Positions 15,625 to 24,534 of a stretch of 29,129 nt of DNA are shown in pieces; positions within the stretch are counted from its first letter, which is position 1; each line of letters opens with the position of its first letter. Below the pieces are notes generated by a model. It was not told the DNA's origin. It was given only the letters and a program-made list of their open reading frames with translations, and did no database searches. Position numbers and translations under genes: made by a program. The DNA is from UBA826 sp045564655 (GTDB lineage: Bacteria > Chloroflexota > Dehalococcoidia > Lucifugimonadales > UBA826), in the NCBI GenBank assembly GCA_045564655.1, contig JBJLGX010000002.1, forward strand, positions 1 to 29,129, given 5' to 3'.

Positions 15625-16647
15625 ATGGCATTTACTATAATTGGCGAAAACATACACACAACGCGTGTTTTTATGAGATCAGGTAAACGTATAGGAATTG
15701 ATTTAGAAGGAAACGAATCTGTTTTGTACAAAAATTCTCACGGCACTGAATCATTTTTGTCTATTCCAGAAGAATTTAAATCTACTAAAGTTTATCAAGA
15801 AGGTAGAGTTAAACATTTTATGGTAGCTGTATCTGCTGGGATGTCTGATTATCCAAAATCTCAAAATCAAGCTAAAGATTACATCAAATCAGAGATAGAT
15901 AGACAAGAAAAAGCTGGGAGTACTTTTTTAGATCTTAATGTTGATGAAATTTCTCCTAATATTGATATTCAAAAATCAGCAATGAAATGGTTAGTGTCAT
16001 TTTATTCTACCGTAGCTAAGCTTCCCCCAAGTATAGATTCATCTAGTCCAGATATTATTAAAGCTGGGTTAGAGGAATACTCTCAAATAGGATCTTTGCA
16101 AGGTCCCCCTATGATAAATTCAGCTTCTTTGGAAAGGGTTGAAGTATTAGATATTGCTGAGTACTATAACGCAAGTGTAGTAATTACTTCAGCAGGAGAT
16201 GCGGCTATGCCCTCTGGCGCTGACGAGAGAGTAGAGAATGCTGCAAAAATGATGGGATTTTGTGCAGAGCGAGGTATTACTCATCAAAGGATACATATAG
16301 ATCCTCTTGTTTTTCCGATATCTGTGGATCAATCTTACGGGAATGATTATTTAGATGCTGTTATAAAAATGAGGCATGAGTTTGGAGAGTATGTTTATAT
16401 AACAGGAGGCCTAAGTAATGTTTCATTTGGATTGCCCGCACGAAGAATTATAAATGATACATTTATTCGATTATCTATAGATGCTGGAGTTAATTCAGGT
16501 ATTCTTAATCCTATAGAAAGTAAAATAGATCGAATTATGAATTTAGATGAGTCGAGTCAAGCTGTTCAATTAGCAAAAGCTATGTTGATTGGGGAAGATC
16601 CGTTTTGCATGAATTTCATTCAAAATTATAGGGATGGCAATCTATAG
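15625..16647 (+). CDS. Pterin-binding (methyltetrahydrofolate) methyltransferase-like protein
   Basis: A 340-residue TIM-barrel protein of the pterin-binding superfamily (methyltetrahydrofolate:corrinoid methyltransferase/dihydropteroate synthase). Matching blocks are IGENIHTTR (6-14), the LDLN strand with D103 and N105, IDSS (137-140), INSAS (164-168), IDPLVFP (225-231) and GGLSNVSFGLPAR (261-273). In characterised relatives these bind the pterin for methyl transfer to a cobalamin protein. No corrinoid protein or second methyltransferase is adjacent, so the reaction is uncertain. It lies three bases after the GT2 stop in the same operon and ends four bases from the convergent CoA-transferase. 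It is longer at the N-terminus than minimal relatives, with an insert at about 20-60. Confidence 0.8.
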   Translation: MAFTIIGENIHTTRVFMRSGKRIGIDLEGNESVLYKNSHGTESFLSIPEEFKSTKVYQEGRVKHFMVAVSAGMSDYPKSQNQAKDYIKSEIDRQEKAGSTFLDLNVDEISPNIDIQKSAMKWLVSFYSTVAKLPPSIDSSSPDIIKAGLEEYSQIGSLQGPPMINSASLERVEVLDIAEYYNASVVITSAGDAAMPSGADERVENAAKMMGFCAERGITHQRIHIDPLVFPISVDQSYGNDYLDAVIKMRHEFGEYVYITGGLSNVSFGLPARRIINDTFIRLSIDAGVNSGILNPIESKIDRIMNLDESSQAVQLAKAMLIGEDPFCMNFIQNYRDGNL

Positions 16648-16651
16648 ATAT

Positions 16652-17851
16652 TTATCCCATCCCTTGTATAACTTTAGAAGAAACGAGTTCATCTATTTCT
16701 ATTTGAGACATTCCTAGTACATTTTTCATGATTTCGAATGTATGCTCACCTAGTTTTGGAGGATGGATTCCTGATTTAGACGGAGTTCGACTCATATGTT
16801 GTAGTGGACTTCCTATAACTCTTAAGTTTTCAATATCAGGATGCCCTATCTCCCATATGTTATTTCTTGCATCAACATGGGGATCTTTTAAAACAGTTCC
16901 GATATCATTTATAGGAGTTATTGTTAGCCCGACTGATTGTAACTTTTCTGTCCAGTAATCTATTGAATTTGTTTTAAAGACATTATTTAATTTTTCTTCA
17001 AGTATAGTTCTATTATTCACTCTTTTACTATTACTCTCAAATCTATCATCTTCTAGTAATTCATCTAATCCTATTGTTCTACAAAGTTTTTGGAATTGAT
17101 CATCATTGTTAGCAGCAGCCATAAAACTACCATTTGAAGCTTCAAAATCTTGATATGGAGCTACTTGTGGATGAGCGTTTCCTATTCTAGTTGGAGATAT
17201 CCCGGTAGATAAGTAGTTTTGTGCGAGATACCCCATTGAGGCTATCCCAACATCAAATAATGAGATGTCGAGGTGTTGCCCTAGACCGCTGTTATTTCTT
17301 TCATTGAGAGCGCTAAGTATTCCTATAGTGGCATTTAGTCCTGTTAATATGTCTATCCATGCTACTCCAACTTTAGTAGGCCTACCATTGGCTTCCCCTG
17401 TAACACTCATCACCCCCGTCATACCTTGTAGTGCAGCATCATATCCAGGTTCTGAAGATCGAGGACCTGTTTGCCCAAATCCAGTAACAGATGCATAAAT
17501 TAATTCGGGGTTTATTTTTGATAAACTTTGATAGTCTAATCCAAATTTCGATAAATTTCCTACTTTAAAGTTTTCTACTAAGATATCAGCTTTTTTTGCC
17601 AGATCTTTGATGATTTTTTGGCCTTCCGTTGATTTCAGATTAATGATTAGACTTTTTTTTCCTCGATTTGCAGATAAGTAATAAGCACTTTCTCCATTTA
17701 AAAAAGGAGGCCCCCATTGGCGAGTATCATCTCCCCACGGAGATTCTACTTTCCAAATTTCAGCGCCTAAATCCCCTAATATTTGTGTTGAATATGGTCC
17801 TGCTAATATTCTAGATAAATCTAAGACCTTGATGTTTTTTAAAGCACTCAT
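16652..17851 (-). CDS. Family III CoA-transferase (CaiB/BaiF)
   Basis: A 399-residue CoA-transferase that exchanges CoA between carboxylic acids through an aspartyl-CoA intermediate. The N-terminus LDLSRILAGPYSTQILGDLGAEIWKVE (11-37 region) is diagnostic. YYLSANRGKKSLIIN and GYDAALQGMTGVMSVTG follow, and the likely catalytic aspartate is D167 in VGVAWIDILTG, at the place of D169 in formyl-CoA transferase. The SD AAGGA lies five bases before the ATG. It is 19 bp downstream of an ABC transporter pair on the same strand, suggesting import and CoA activation of an organic acid. The substrate cannot be read from sequence. Confidence 0.93.
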   Translation of the reverse strand: MSALKNIKVLDLSRILAGPYSTQILGDLGAEIWKVESPWGDDTRQWGPPFLNGESAYYLSANRGKKSLIINLKSTEGQKIIKDLAKKADILVENFKVGNLSKFGLDYQSLSKINPELIYASVTGFGQTGPRSSEPGYDAALQGMTGVMSVTGEANGRPTKVGVAWIDILTGLNATIGILSALNERNNSGLGQHLDISLFDVGIASMGYLAQNYLSTGISPTRIGNAHPQVAPYQDFEASNGSFMAAANNDDQFQKLCRTIGLDELLEDDRFESNSKRVNNRTILEEKLNNVFKTNSIDYWTEKLQSVGLTITPINDIGTVLKDPHVDARNNIWEIGHPDIENLRVIGSPLQHMSRTPSKSGIHPPKLGEHTFEIMKNVLGMSQIEIDELVSSKVIQGMG

Positions 17852-17870
17852 AAAAATCCTTTTGTAATAA

Positions 17871-18647
17871 TTAAGACCTAGGTTCCCAAGAGAAAAATTT
17901 TATTGATAATGTTAATCCAATTAGCAACCATACCCCTATTATTGCTAAATTAAGTAAATTGAATGTACTCCCAGTAATAAATGGATTAAATGCAGCTTGC
18001 AGTTCTATTGAGAATGGTCTTATGGGAAAACATTGTGCAAACATGTTTAACCATACTGGTGCATTGTCTGTAGGAACAAAAACGTCTGAGATAAATAATA
18101 GAGGAAGTATAGACGCATTGACTATTGCTGGAGCTGCATCAGCACTTGGAATCAAAGATATTATGGCAACCCCTAAGCAGCTAAATGTTGCTGCACCTAG
18201 CAGTAACGTTAATATATAAGCAGGCATGGCATTTCTAGATGGAATTGGAACATCTAATATGAATGATCCAGTCATTGTTACTATTAATACAAGTAGAGTT
18301 GCAATGAGAGTACTATGGCCTATTTTCCCTAATATAAATGATATTATCGGTAAGGGGGTTCCTTTAATTCTTTTAAGTACTCCTCCGTCGCGCGCTATTG
18401 ATAATTGCATAGCTACGCCTGTATATGAAGATCCAGCTACGGCAAATACAGTAATCATAGGTATATATACACTAGCTAAAGAAACTATACCCCCGTCAAT
18501 GTCAATTTCTCTATCACTAAAAACAGTACTAAATATAAATAAAAATAGCATTGGGAATGCAAACGTGAAAAATGCAGAAACAGGATTCCTTCTGAAAGCT
18601 TTGTTTTCATATACTATTTGACGTAAAGCAAGTCTTAATATTGTCAT
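17871..18647 (-). CDS. ABC-2 type transporter permease
   Basis: A 258-residue inner-membrane permease with about six helices. An N-terminal cytoplasmic stretch rich in basic residues precedes helix 1 (about 25-42). The cytoplasmic segment ARDGGVLKRIKGTPLP (about 85-100) is the typical ABC-2 coupling region, and a pattern of helices follows to residue 250. It overlaps the ATPase gene upstream by ATGA, so the two subunits are made together. ABC-2 systems are usually exporters of drugs, lipids or polysaccharides, so export rather than uptake is the default reading. Confidence 0.9.
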   Translation of the reverse strand: MTILRLALRQIVYENKAFRRNPVSAFFTFAFPMLFLFIFSTVFSDREIDIDGGIVSLASVYIPMITVFAVAGSSYTGVAMQLSIARDGGVLKRIKGTPLPIISFILGKIGHSTLIATLLVLIVTMTGSFILDVPIPSRNAMPAYILTLLLGAATFSCLGVAIISLIPSADAAPAIVNASILPLLFISDVFVPTDNAPVWLNMFAQCFPIRPFSIELQAAFNPFITGSTFNLLNLAIIGVWLLIGLTLSIKFFSWEPRS

Positions 18648-19546
18648 TTTGTCTCTTTTACTGATTCAAGAAAAATATCTTCTAAAGATTGAGGCTTTAC
18701 TACGAGATTTTGTAAGTCAAGCTTGTTATTTAAAGCCCATGACGTTAGTGATGAGAGTATTTGAGTCGGTATGTTGGTCTGGATAGTAGCCCTGTTGTTT
18801 GTAATTGAACAATATTCCTGTATATTTTTTGGCAGTTCGGGCATATCTTTACTAAGCTCAAATTGAATAGTGGAATTTCTAGAATTCCTTAAGTCGTCCA
18901 TAGTCCCTATTTTCCCTATGAGCCCATTATTCATGAGCGCAAATCGATCAGCTAAAACTTCAGCCTCTTCCATATAATGGGTAGTTAGTAGGATTGTTTT
19001 GCCAAGACTTTTTAATTCAGAAATCATATTCCATGCATCGCGTCTCGCCGAAGGGTCAAATCCTGTTGTAGGCTCATCTAAAAATAATAAATCTGGGTCA
19101 CCTATTAATCCTATTGCTACATCTAGACGTCTTTTCTGACCTCCAGACAGTTTTTTATATCTAGATTTACGAAATGGGTCTAGTCCAGTTAATGAGATGA
19201 GTTCAGATATATTACGTGGATTTTTATAAAAACCTGCAAATTGAGTTAGGATTTCTTCCACTTTAAGATATGGATCAAGATTAGTTTCTTGTAAAACTAT
19301 TCCTATTCGCTCTCTAAATGCAACATCATTTGATTTGGGGTCATATCCTAATACAGAGACTTCTCCAGATGTCTTATCTCTGTGACCTTCTAATATTTCT
19401 AGAGTTGTAGTTTTGCCAGCGCCATTTGGTCCTAGCAACGCAAATATTTCACCTTTCCCTACCTCGAAGCTTATTCCTTCCACGGCTTTATGTTCTGGGT
19501 AGTGTTTTTTTAGGTTGGTTACTTTTATAGCTATATCAGAATTCAT
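18644..19546 (-). CDS. ABC transporter ATP-binding protein (DrrA/CcmA type)
   Basis: A 300-residue ATPase. Walker A GPNGAGKT (39-46), Q-loop Q86, signature LSGGQ (133-137), Walker B LLFLDEP (153-159), D-loop region and switch H190 are all present. A C-terminal extension of about 80 residues ends in LEDIFLESV, typical of DrrA-like exporter ATPases. It drives the ABC-2 permease encoded directly downstream. No clear SD precedes the ATG at 19546, so the exact start is less certain. It is divergent from the serine hydrolase gene. Confidence 0.95.
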   Translation of the reverse strand: MNSDIAIKVTNLKKHYPEHKAVEGISFEVGKGEIFALLGPNGAGKTTTLEILEGHRDKTSGEVSVLGYDPKSNDVAFRERIGIVLQETNLDPYLKVEEILTQFAGFYKNPRNISELISLTGLDPFRKSRYKKLSGGQKRRLDVAIGLIGDPDLLFLDEPTTGFDPSARRDAWNMISELKSLGKTILLTTHYMEEAEVLADRFALMNNGLIGKIGTMDDLRNSRNSTIQFELSKDMPELPKNIQEYCSITNNRATIQTNIPTQILSSLTSWALNNKLDLQNLVVKPQSLEDIFLESVKETK

Positions 19547-19592
19547 TTATGAAATCATTTATTTTATCTGTACCTAGGTTTATGATAGTGAA

Positions 19593-19618
19593 ATAAAATT
19601 ATCTAATAAAATTATCTA
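19593..19618 (+). repeat. 13-bp perfect tandem duplication upstream of the serine hydrolase
   Basis: ATAAAATTATCTA occurs twice head to tail (19593-19605 and 19606-19618) in the 98-bp divergent intergenic region. Each copy holds a TATCTA that could serve as a -10 element for the + gene. It may be duplicated promoter or operator sequence, or a slippage product. Confidence 0.75.
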
Positions 19619-19644
19619 GTAATAAGGATTTATTAACAAGTACT

Positions 19645-20859
19645 ATGGCTAACGACGATTTGGGAGGATTATCTACCACGAAACTTCGCGAGATGGATGA
19701 TTTTTTATACAAAACTTATATTGAACCTAAAAAGCTTGCTGGATTACTAACCACTGTTTATAGAAAAGGTGAATTGGTTCATTGTAACCCAATAGGATTG
19801 AAAGATAGAGATAGCAATGCTGATGTAGATAAAGATACGATTTTCCGTATTTATTCTATGACAAAACCAATAACATCTATTGCTTTAATGATGTTATATG
19901 AAAAAGGGTTATTTCAACTTGATGATCCAGTGCATAAATATATACCTGAATTTAAATCATTAGCAGTATATGTATCGGGGAAAGATCCTGATTTTATAAC
20001 TAAACCAGTTGATAGGCCTGTGAATATCCATGATTTATTAACTCATCAATCTGGATTTACTTATGATTTTATGCAAACTACGGAAGTAGATTTTGCTTAT
20101 GAGAAAAGAAATATTATGAGAAATAAAGACAAATCCTTGGAATACTTCATTAAAGAATTGTCTGTTCTCCCGTTACAATTCTCTCCGGGTACTAGATGGA
20201 ATTATTCTGTTTCTGTTGATATATGTGGGTATTTGATTCAGTTGCTTTCAGGATATAGCCTGGATGATTTTTTTAAGAAATATATATTTGATCCATTAGG
20301 TATGAAAGATACTGATTTTTATGTGCCGTCAGAAAAAATTAATAGAGTAGCGTCTAATTATTTATATACAGGTCCAGGTATTCCTAGATTAATAACTTCT
20401 AAAGAGGAAGGTGACATAACGCAAAAGCCCAAGCTTCTGAGTGGAGGGGGAGGATTAATGTCTACTTCGGGGGATTATTTACAGTTTTGTAAGATGATAT
20501 TAGGGAATGGTAAATTTGAAGGACGGCAATTTGTTAGTCGAAAAACTATTGAGTTAATGTCATCTAATCATTTGACAGGTGGTGCCGATTTATCCCATAT
20601 GGCTTTTAGTAGATGGAGTGAGTCAAAATTCGATGGTACAGGATTTGGGTTAGGGTTTTCGGTAATTACAGATCCTGTTAGGGCTCGAACTTTATCTTCC
20701 AAAGGAGAAATAGCTTGGGGGGGACTAGCTAGTACAGCATTTTGGATAGATCCCTTAGAAGATTTGATAGTTATATTTATGACTCAATTGATACCATCAA
20801 CTACATATGATATTAGGCGTCAACTTAGATCATATGTATATGGTTCTATATTAGACTAG
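19645..20859 (+). CDS. Class C beta-lactamase-related serine hydrolase
   Basis: A 404-residue protein of the class C beta-lactamase/esterase (EstB-like) family. The nucleophile motif SMTK (S71-K74) is clear, the tyrosine motif is Y187 in WNYSVSVD, and the third motif position is probably WGG in IAWGGLAST. No signal peptide is seen, which favours a cytoplasmic esterase or amidase over a beta-lactamase. The SD is weak and far (AAGGA about 16 bases upstream). It is followed after 21 bp by an HpcH-type aldolase on the same strand, so the two are probably one operon. The substrate is unknown. Confidence 0.9.
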   Translation: MANDDLGGLSTTKLREMDDFLYKTYIEPKKLAGLLTTVYRKGELVHCNPIGLKDRDSNADVDKDTIFRIYSMTKPITSIALMMLYEKGLFQLDDPVHKYIPEFKSLAVYVSGKDPDFITKPVDRPVNIHDLLTHQSGFTYDFMQTTEVDFAYEKRNIMRNKDKSLEYFIKELSVLPLQFSPGTRWNYSVSVDICGYLIQLLSGYSLDDFFKKYIFDPLGMKDTDFYVPSEKINRVASNYLYTGPGIPRLITSKEEGDITQKPKLLSGGGGLMSTSGDYLQFCKMILGNGKFEGRQFVSRKTIELMSSNHLTGGADLSHMAFSRWSESKFDGTGFGLGFSVITDPVRARTLSSKGEIAWGGLASTAFWIDPLEDLIVIFMTQLIPSTTYDIRRQLRSYVYGSILD

Positions 20860-20880
20860 TTTTATTTAAGGAGTAATTAA

Positions 20881-21663
20881 ATGTACCCAAGCAATATTAA
20901 ACAACGTATTCAAAATCAAGAACTTTTATTAAGTTCTCAAATGTTTACTAGAGAATGGCATACTGCCGCCGCTATTTTTGCAACAGGCCCTGATTGGGTT
21001 TGGATTGATCAAGAGCATAGTCCTTTTGGCACAGAGTCTATTGGTCCTATTTGTGTTATGGCTCGTCAGGCAGGTGTAGCGGGTGTAATACGAGTTCCAT
21101 GGAATTCTCCTGGAGATATAAAAAAAGCATATGACTCAGGAGCTGTTGGAGTTATGGTTCCTCAAGTGGATAATTCGAATGAAGCTAAAAGTGCAATTAA
21201 ATATTCCAAATATCCTCCTGTTGGGGAAAGAGGCATATCTCCTTGGTTTGCTCCTGCATTAGGAGTACCCATGGAAGATGTAATTGAGAAAGCTAATGAT
21301 GAAACAATATTAATTTTACAAATGGAAAGTCTGGAAGCATATGAAGCACTTGATGAAACATTGGAATTAGTTGATTTTGAGGTACTTCTTGTAGGTCCCC
21401 AAGATTTATCAGCATCTTTAGGCGTGCCCGGTCAAAAGTCTCACCCTAAAGTTGAAAAGATAATGAGAGATGTTGCTGAAAAAATGGCAAAAAAAGGTAA
21501 AAATAAATCTTTAGCGACTACATTTAAAACATATGAAGAATCGAAACGATGGATTCAAGAAGGATATCGGATGATGGACCTTGGAAGTGTTTTAGTAATG
21601 GGTACCGATAGGGTGAAAGAGATATACGCAGAATTCAGAGAAGAATTCCCTAATAAAATATAA
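20881..21663 (+). CDS. HpcH/HpaI-family aldolase
   Basis: A 260-residue class II aldolase of the phosphoenolpyruvate/pyruvate-binding TIM-barrel superfamily, which typically cleaves 4-hydroxy-2-oxo acids to pyruvate and an aldehyde. Active-site positions seen are H46 in IDQEHSPF, R71 in RVPWN, metal ligand E148 in LQMES and D174 in VGPQDLSASLG. The family usually has QIE-S/T at the metal site; QMES is a mild variant. The SD GGAG lies at good distance from the ATG. It pairs with the upstream serine hydrolase, suggesting hydrolysis of an ester or amide followed by aldol cleavage; this is inferred. Confidence 0.92.
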   Translation: MYPSNIKQRIQNQELLLSSQMFTREWHTAAAIFATGPDWVWIDQEHSPFGTESIGPICVMARQAGVAGVIRVPWNSPGDIKKAYDSGAVGVMVPQVDNSNEAKSAIKYSKYPPVGERGISPWFAPALGVPMEDVIEKANDETILILQMESLEAYEALDETLELVDFEVLLVGPQDLSASLGVPGQKSHPKVEKIMRDVAEKMAKKGKNKSLATTFKTYEESKRWIQEGYRMMDLGSVLVMGTDRVKEIYAEFREEFPNKI

Positions 21664-21668
21664 ATCGC

Positions 21669-22229
21669 CTAATGATCTGAATGAGGGTCATGCTTCATTA
21701 ATTCTGAATGCATCTCTCGTAACTTTACTACTTTTGGAGTAATTAAAATTTGACAATAAGGTTCATAGCCATTTTTTTTATAGAATGACTGGTGATATGG
21801 CTCTGCTTCGTAGAATGTAGACATTTCAGAGATTTCAGTGACAATAGGTGAGGGGAATATTTTTTCTTCTTCTAGTCCCTTAATTATTATTTCGGCGATT
21901 TCCTTTTGTTTTGATGTGTGGTAAAAAATTGCAGATCTATAGTGTGTACCTATGTCTGGTCCTTGTCTATTTAAAGTTGTAGGGTCATGGTAAGCAAAAA
22001 ATATTTCCAATATTGTTGGGTAATCTATAATGTGTGAATCAAATGTTACTTGGATAGATTCTGCATGTCCGGTCGTTCCTGAACATACTTCCATGTATGT
22101 AGGGTTTTCAGTATGGCCTCCAGAGTACCCGGAAACAACAGATACAACCCCTTCAATTAACTCAAAAACAGCCTCAACGCACCAAAAGCATCCACCTGCT
22201 AGAGTTATTGTTTCAATATTTTCATTCAT
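21669..22229 (-). CDS. msrA: Peptide-methionine (S)-S-oxide reductase MsrA
   Basis: A 186-residue repair enzyme that reduces methionine-S-sulfoxide in proteins. The active site GGCFWC is at 12-17 with catalytic C14. The conserved SGYSGGHTENPTY, GHAES and DIGTHYRS blocks are present. The resolving cysteine is probably C17 or C159 in PYCQ. It begins one base after the glnS stop codon with an AAAGG SD inside glnS, so it is co-transcribed with glnS and orn. MsrB is not adjacent. Confidence 0.97.
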   Translation of the reverse strand: MNENIETITLAGGCFWCVEAVFELIEGVVSVVSGYSGGHTENPTYMEVCSGTTGHAESIQVTFDSHIIDYPTILEIFFAYHDPTTLNRQGPDIGTHYRSAIFYHTSKQKEIAEIIIKGLEEEKIFPSPIVTEISEMSTFYEAEPYHQSFYKKNGYEPYCQILITPKVVKLREMHSELMKHDPHSDH

Positions 22230-22230
22230 T

Positions 22231-23907
22231 TCATTTACCTTTATTTATCTTAGACCAAGAGTCTCTTAACGAAACAGTTCTGTTAAAAACCAATGTGTTT
22301 GAATCAGAAGATTTATTATCTAAACAGAAATATCCCAGTCTTTCAAATTGATATTTAATTGTGTGGTCTGATTCTTTCAGTGCAGGCTCTAATTGGGCAT
22401 CTTTTTTTATCTCTAAAGAGTTAGGGTTTAATACGCTTTCTAAATTTGAATCATTAGATATGTCCGGGTTAGGGTCAGAGCAGAGTCTATCGTATAAGCG
22501 TACTTCCGATTGTATAGAATGTTTGCTACTAACCCAATGGATGGTACCTTTTGGTTTTCTGTTATCTGGTGCCGACCCACCTTTTGTTTTGGGATCGTAA
22601 GTGCATATCAACTCTATAGGTTCGCCCGTAATCTCATCTTTGATGACTTGCGTGCATTTTATAAAATATGCGTATCTTAGTCGAACTTCTTCTCCAATAG
22701 ATAATCGTTTAAATTTTTTGCTAGGATTTTCCATAAAGTCTTCTTTTTCGATGTATAACTCTTTAGAAAATGGAATTTCTCTTGTTCCAAACGATTCGTC
22801 TTGAGGGTTATTTTGAGCAGTTAAGTATTCAGTTTGATCTTGTGGATAATTTTCAATAGTTACCTTTAAAGGATTTATCACTGCCATCCTACGTTCTGCT
22901 TTTGTGTTTAAATCTTCCCGTACACAATGTTCTAATAATGCTATATCAACAACATTTTCTCTTTTCGTGATTCCTACTCTTTGGCAAAAATCTTTGATTG
23001 AATCTGATGTGAATCCGAGCCTACGCATACCAGATATAGTTGGCATTCGAGGATCATCCCATCCGTCAACATATTTCATTTCCACTAATTTTAGAAGATT
23101 TCTTTTACTTAAAATTGTGTGGCTCATCAAAACTTTGCCAAATTCTATTTGCCTAGATGGAAATACGTTCAATTCATTAATAAACCAATCATATAAAGGT
23201 CTATGGTCTACATATTCCATTGTACATAGTGAGTGAGTTACTTTTTCAATAGAATCAGATAAACCATGGGCAAAATCATACATTGGATAAATACTCCAAT
23301 TTTCTCCAGTTTGATGATGTTGAGTTTTAATGATTCTGTACATAACAGGATCTCGCATATTGATATTTGGAGATGCCATGTCTATTTTGGCTCTTAATAC
23401 ATGAGTCCCTTCTTCGTATTTTCCTTTTTTCATATGGTCTAGTAAGTCTAAATTTTCATCAATACTTCTGTTCCTGTAAGGACTATTTTTACCGGGTTCA
23501 GTTAGAGTCCCTCTATTTTCTCTGATTTGATTTTGATTTTGAGAGTCAATATATGCTTTATTGAGTTTTATTAAAGTGATTGCATGTGAATACAATTCTT
23601 GAAAGTAATTTGAAGCATAAAATTCAGTATCACCCCAATCGAATCCAAGCCATCTGATATCTTTTTTGATAGATTCTATAAATTCGGTGGTTTCTTTTGC
23701 AGGATTTGTGTCGTCAAATCTTAGATTACACTTTGCTTGTCCTACTTCTTCAGCGATTCCAAAATTAAGACATATTGCCGTAGCATGCCCTATATGAAGA
23801 TATCCATTTGGTTCTGGAGGGAACCTAGTTACTACTTCAGATAAGCCTTTTTCAACATCTGATCTAATTATTTCTCGTATAAAGTCTTCAGTATTAGTTT
23901 CACTCAT
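22231..23907 (-). CDS. glnS: Glutaminyl-tRNA synthetase
   Basis: A 558-residue class I aminoacyl-tRNA synthetase that charges tRNA-Gln. PEPNG (31-35) and HIGH (38-41) lie at the ATP site, followed by DDTNP (65-69) and the KMSKR-equivalent ILSKR ending at R269. The anticodon-binding beta-barrels occupy roughly 340-550. TQHHQTGENWSIYPMYDFAHGLSD separates it from GluRS. Length matches bacterial GlnRS. Many bacteria of this sort make Gln-tRNA by the GatCAB route, so direct charging is a notable trait. The ATG has little SD. It lies between orn and msrA in one minus-strand operon. Confidence 0.97.
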   Translation of the reverse strand: MSETNTEDFIREIIRSDVEKGLSEVVTRFPPEPNGYLHIGHATAICLNFGIAEEVGQAKCNLRFDDTNPAKETTEFIESIKKDIRWLGFDWGDTEFYASNYFQELYSHAITLIKLNKAYIDSQNQNQIRENRGTLTEPGKNSPYRNRSIDENLDLLDHMKKGKYEEGTHVLRAKIDMASPNINMRDPVMYRIIKTQHHQTGENWSIYPMYDFAHGLSDSIEKVTHSLCTMEYVDHRPLYDWFINELNVFPSRQIEFGKVLMSHTILSKRNLLKLVEMKYVDGWDDPRMPTISGMRRLGFTSDSIKDFCQRVGITKRENVVDIALLEHCVREDLNTKAERRMAVINPLKVTIENYPQDQTEYLTAQNNPQDESFGTREIPFSKELYIEKEDFMENPSKKFKRLSIGEEVRLRYAYFIKCTQVIKDEITGEPIELICTYDPKTKGGSAPDNRKPKGTIHWVSSKHSIQSEVRLYDRLCSDPNPDISNDSNLESVLNPNSLEIKKDAQLEPALKESDHTIKYQFERLGYFCLDNKSSDSNTLVFNRTVSLRDSWSKINKGK

Positions 23908-23929
23908 TGTTATGTATTAATTATGACCT

Positions 23930-24490
23930 TTATATTTTAATAGAATTAGGTGCAAAAATATTTTCTCTATACCACCTTAGTTCTTCAACACTTTCTTTTA
24001 TATCATCCATTGCTAAATGGGAACATTTTTTTTGAGGTGGTATTTTGTCAGGATACCATCTTGCTACTAATTCCTTAATTGTTGACACATCGATCATCCT
24101 GTAATGTAAAAATGCATCTAATTTAGGCATTTCTTTTCTAATGAAACGCCTATCTGTCCCTATGGAATTACCACATATAGGAGAGCTTCCTTTAGCTACA
24201 AATTTTTTCAAAAATTTAAGAGTCATTTTTTCGGCTTCAGATATACTTATTGAAGAATCATTTACTCTTTCTAATAATCCAGACTTAGCATGTTGCTCTT
24301 TTGACCAAGCATTTATTTTAGATAATTCCTCATGAGATCTATTTATTGCTATTATAGGACCTATGGCTAATTCATTTAATTCTGAATCAGTTACTAAGGA
24401 TGCAATTTCAATAATTACATGTTTCTTTTCTTCTAATCCAGTCATTTCTAAATCTATCCAGACAAGATTTTTAGTTTTGTCATTATCCAA
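23930..24490 (-). CDS. orn: Oligoribonuclease
   Basis: A 186-residue 3'-5' exoribonuclease of the DEDDh family that degrades very short RNAs, including pGpG from c-di-GMP turnover. Catalytic residues are D13 and E15 (WIDLEMTGL), D113, H158 and D163, matching E. coli Orn. The start is TTG at 24488-24490 with AGGAG six bases upstream; the nearby ATG is out of frame. It heads the orn-glnS-msrA operon and is divergent from the phosphatase gene across 44 bp. Confidence 0.96.
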   Translation of the reverse strand: MDNDKTKNLVWIDLEMTGLEEKKHVIIEIASLVTDSELNELAIGPIIAINRSHEELSKINAWSKEQHAKSGLLERVNDSSISISEAEKMTLKFLKKFVAKGSSPICGNSIGTDRRFIRKEMPKLDAFLHYRMIDVSTIKELVARWYPDKIPPQKKCSHLAMDDIKESVEELRWYRENIFAPNSIKI

Positions 24491-24499
24491 AGCTAACTC

Positions 24500-24528
24500 C
24501 TCACAATAACTCTTTAATATGTTATCTT
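24500..24528 (+). promoter_or_regulatory. Promoter for a leaderless phosphatase mRNA
   Basis: CTCACA (24500-24505), a 17-bp spacer and TATCTT (24523-24528). The -10 ends six bases before the ATG at 24535, so transcription would begin at or next to the start codon. No SD lies in between. The -35 overlaps the 5' leader region of the divergent orn gene. Confidence 0.45.
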
Positions 24529-24534
24529 AACTTT

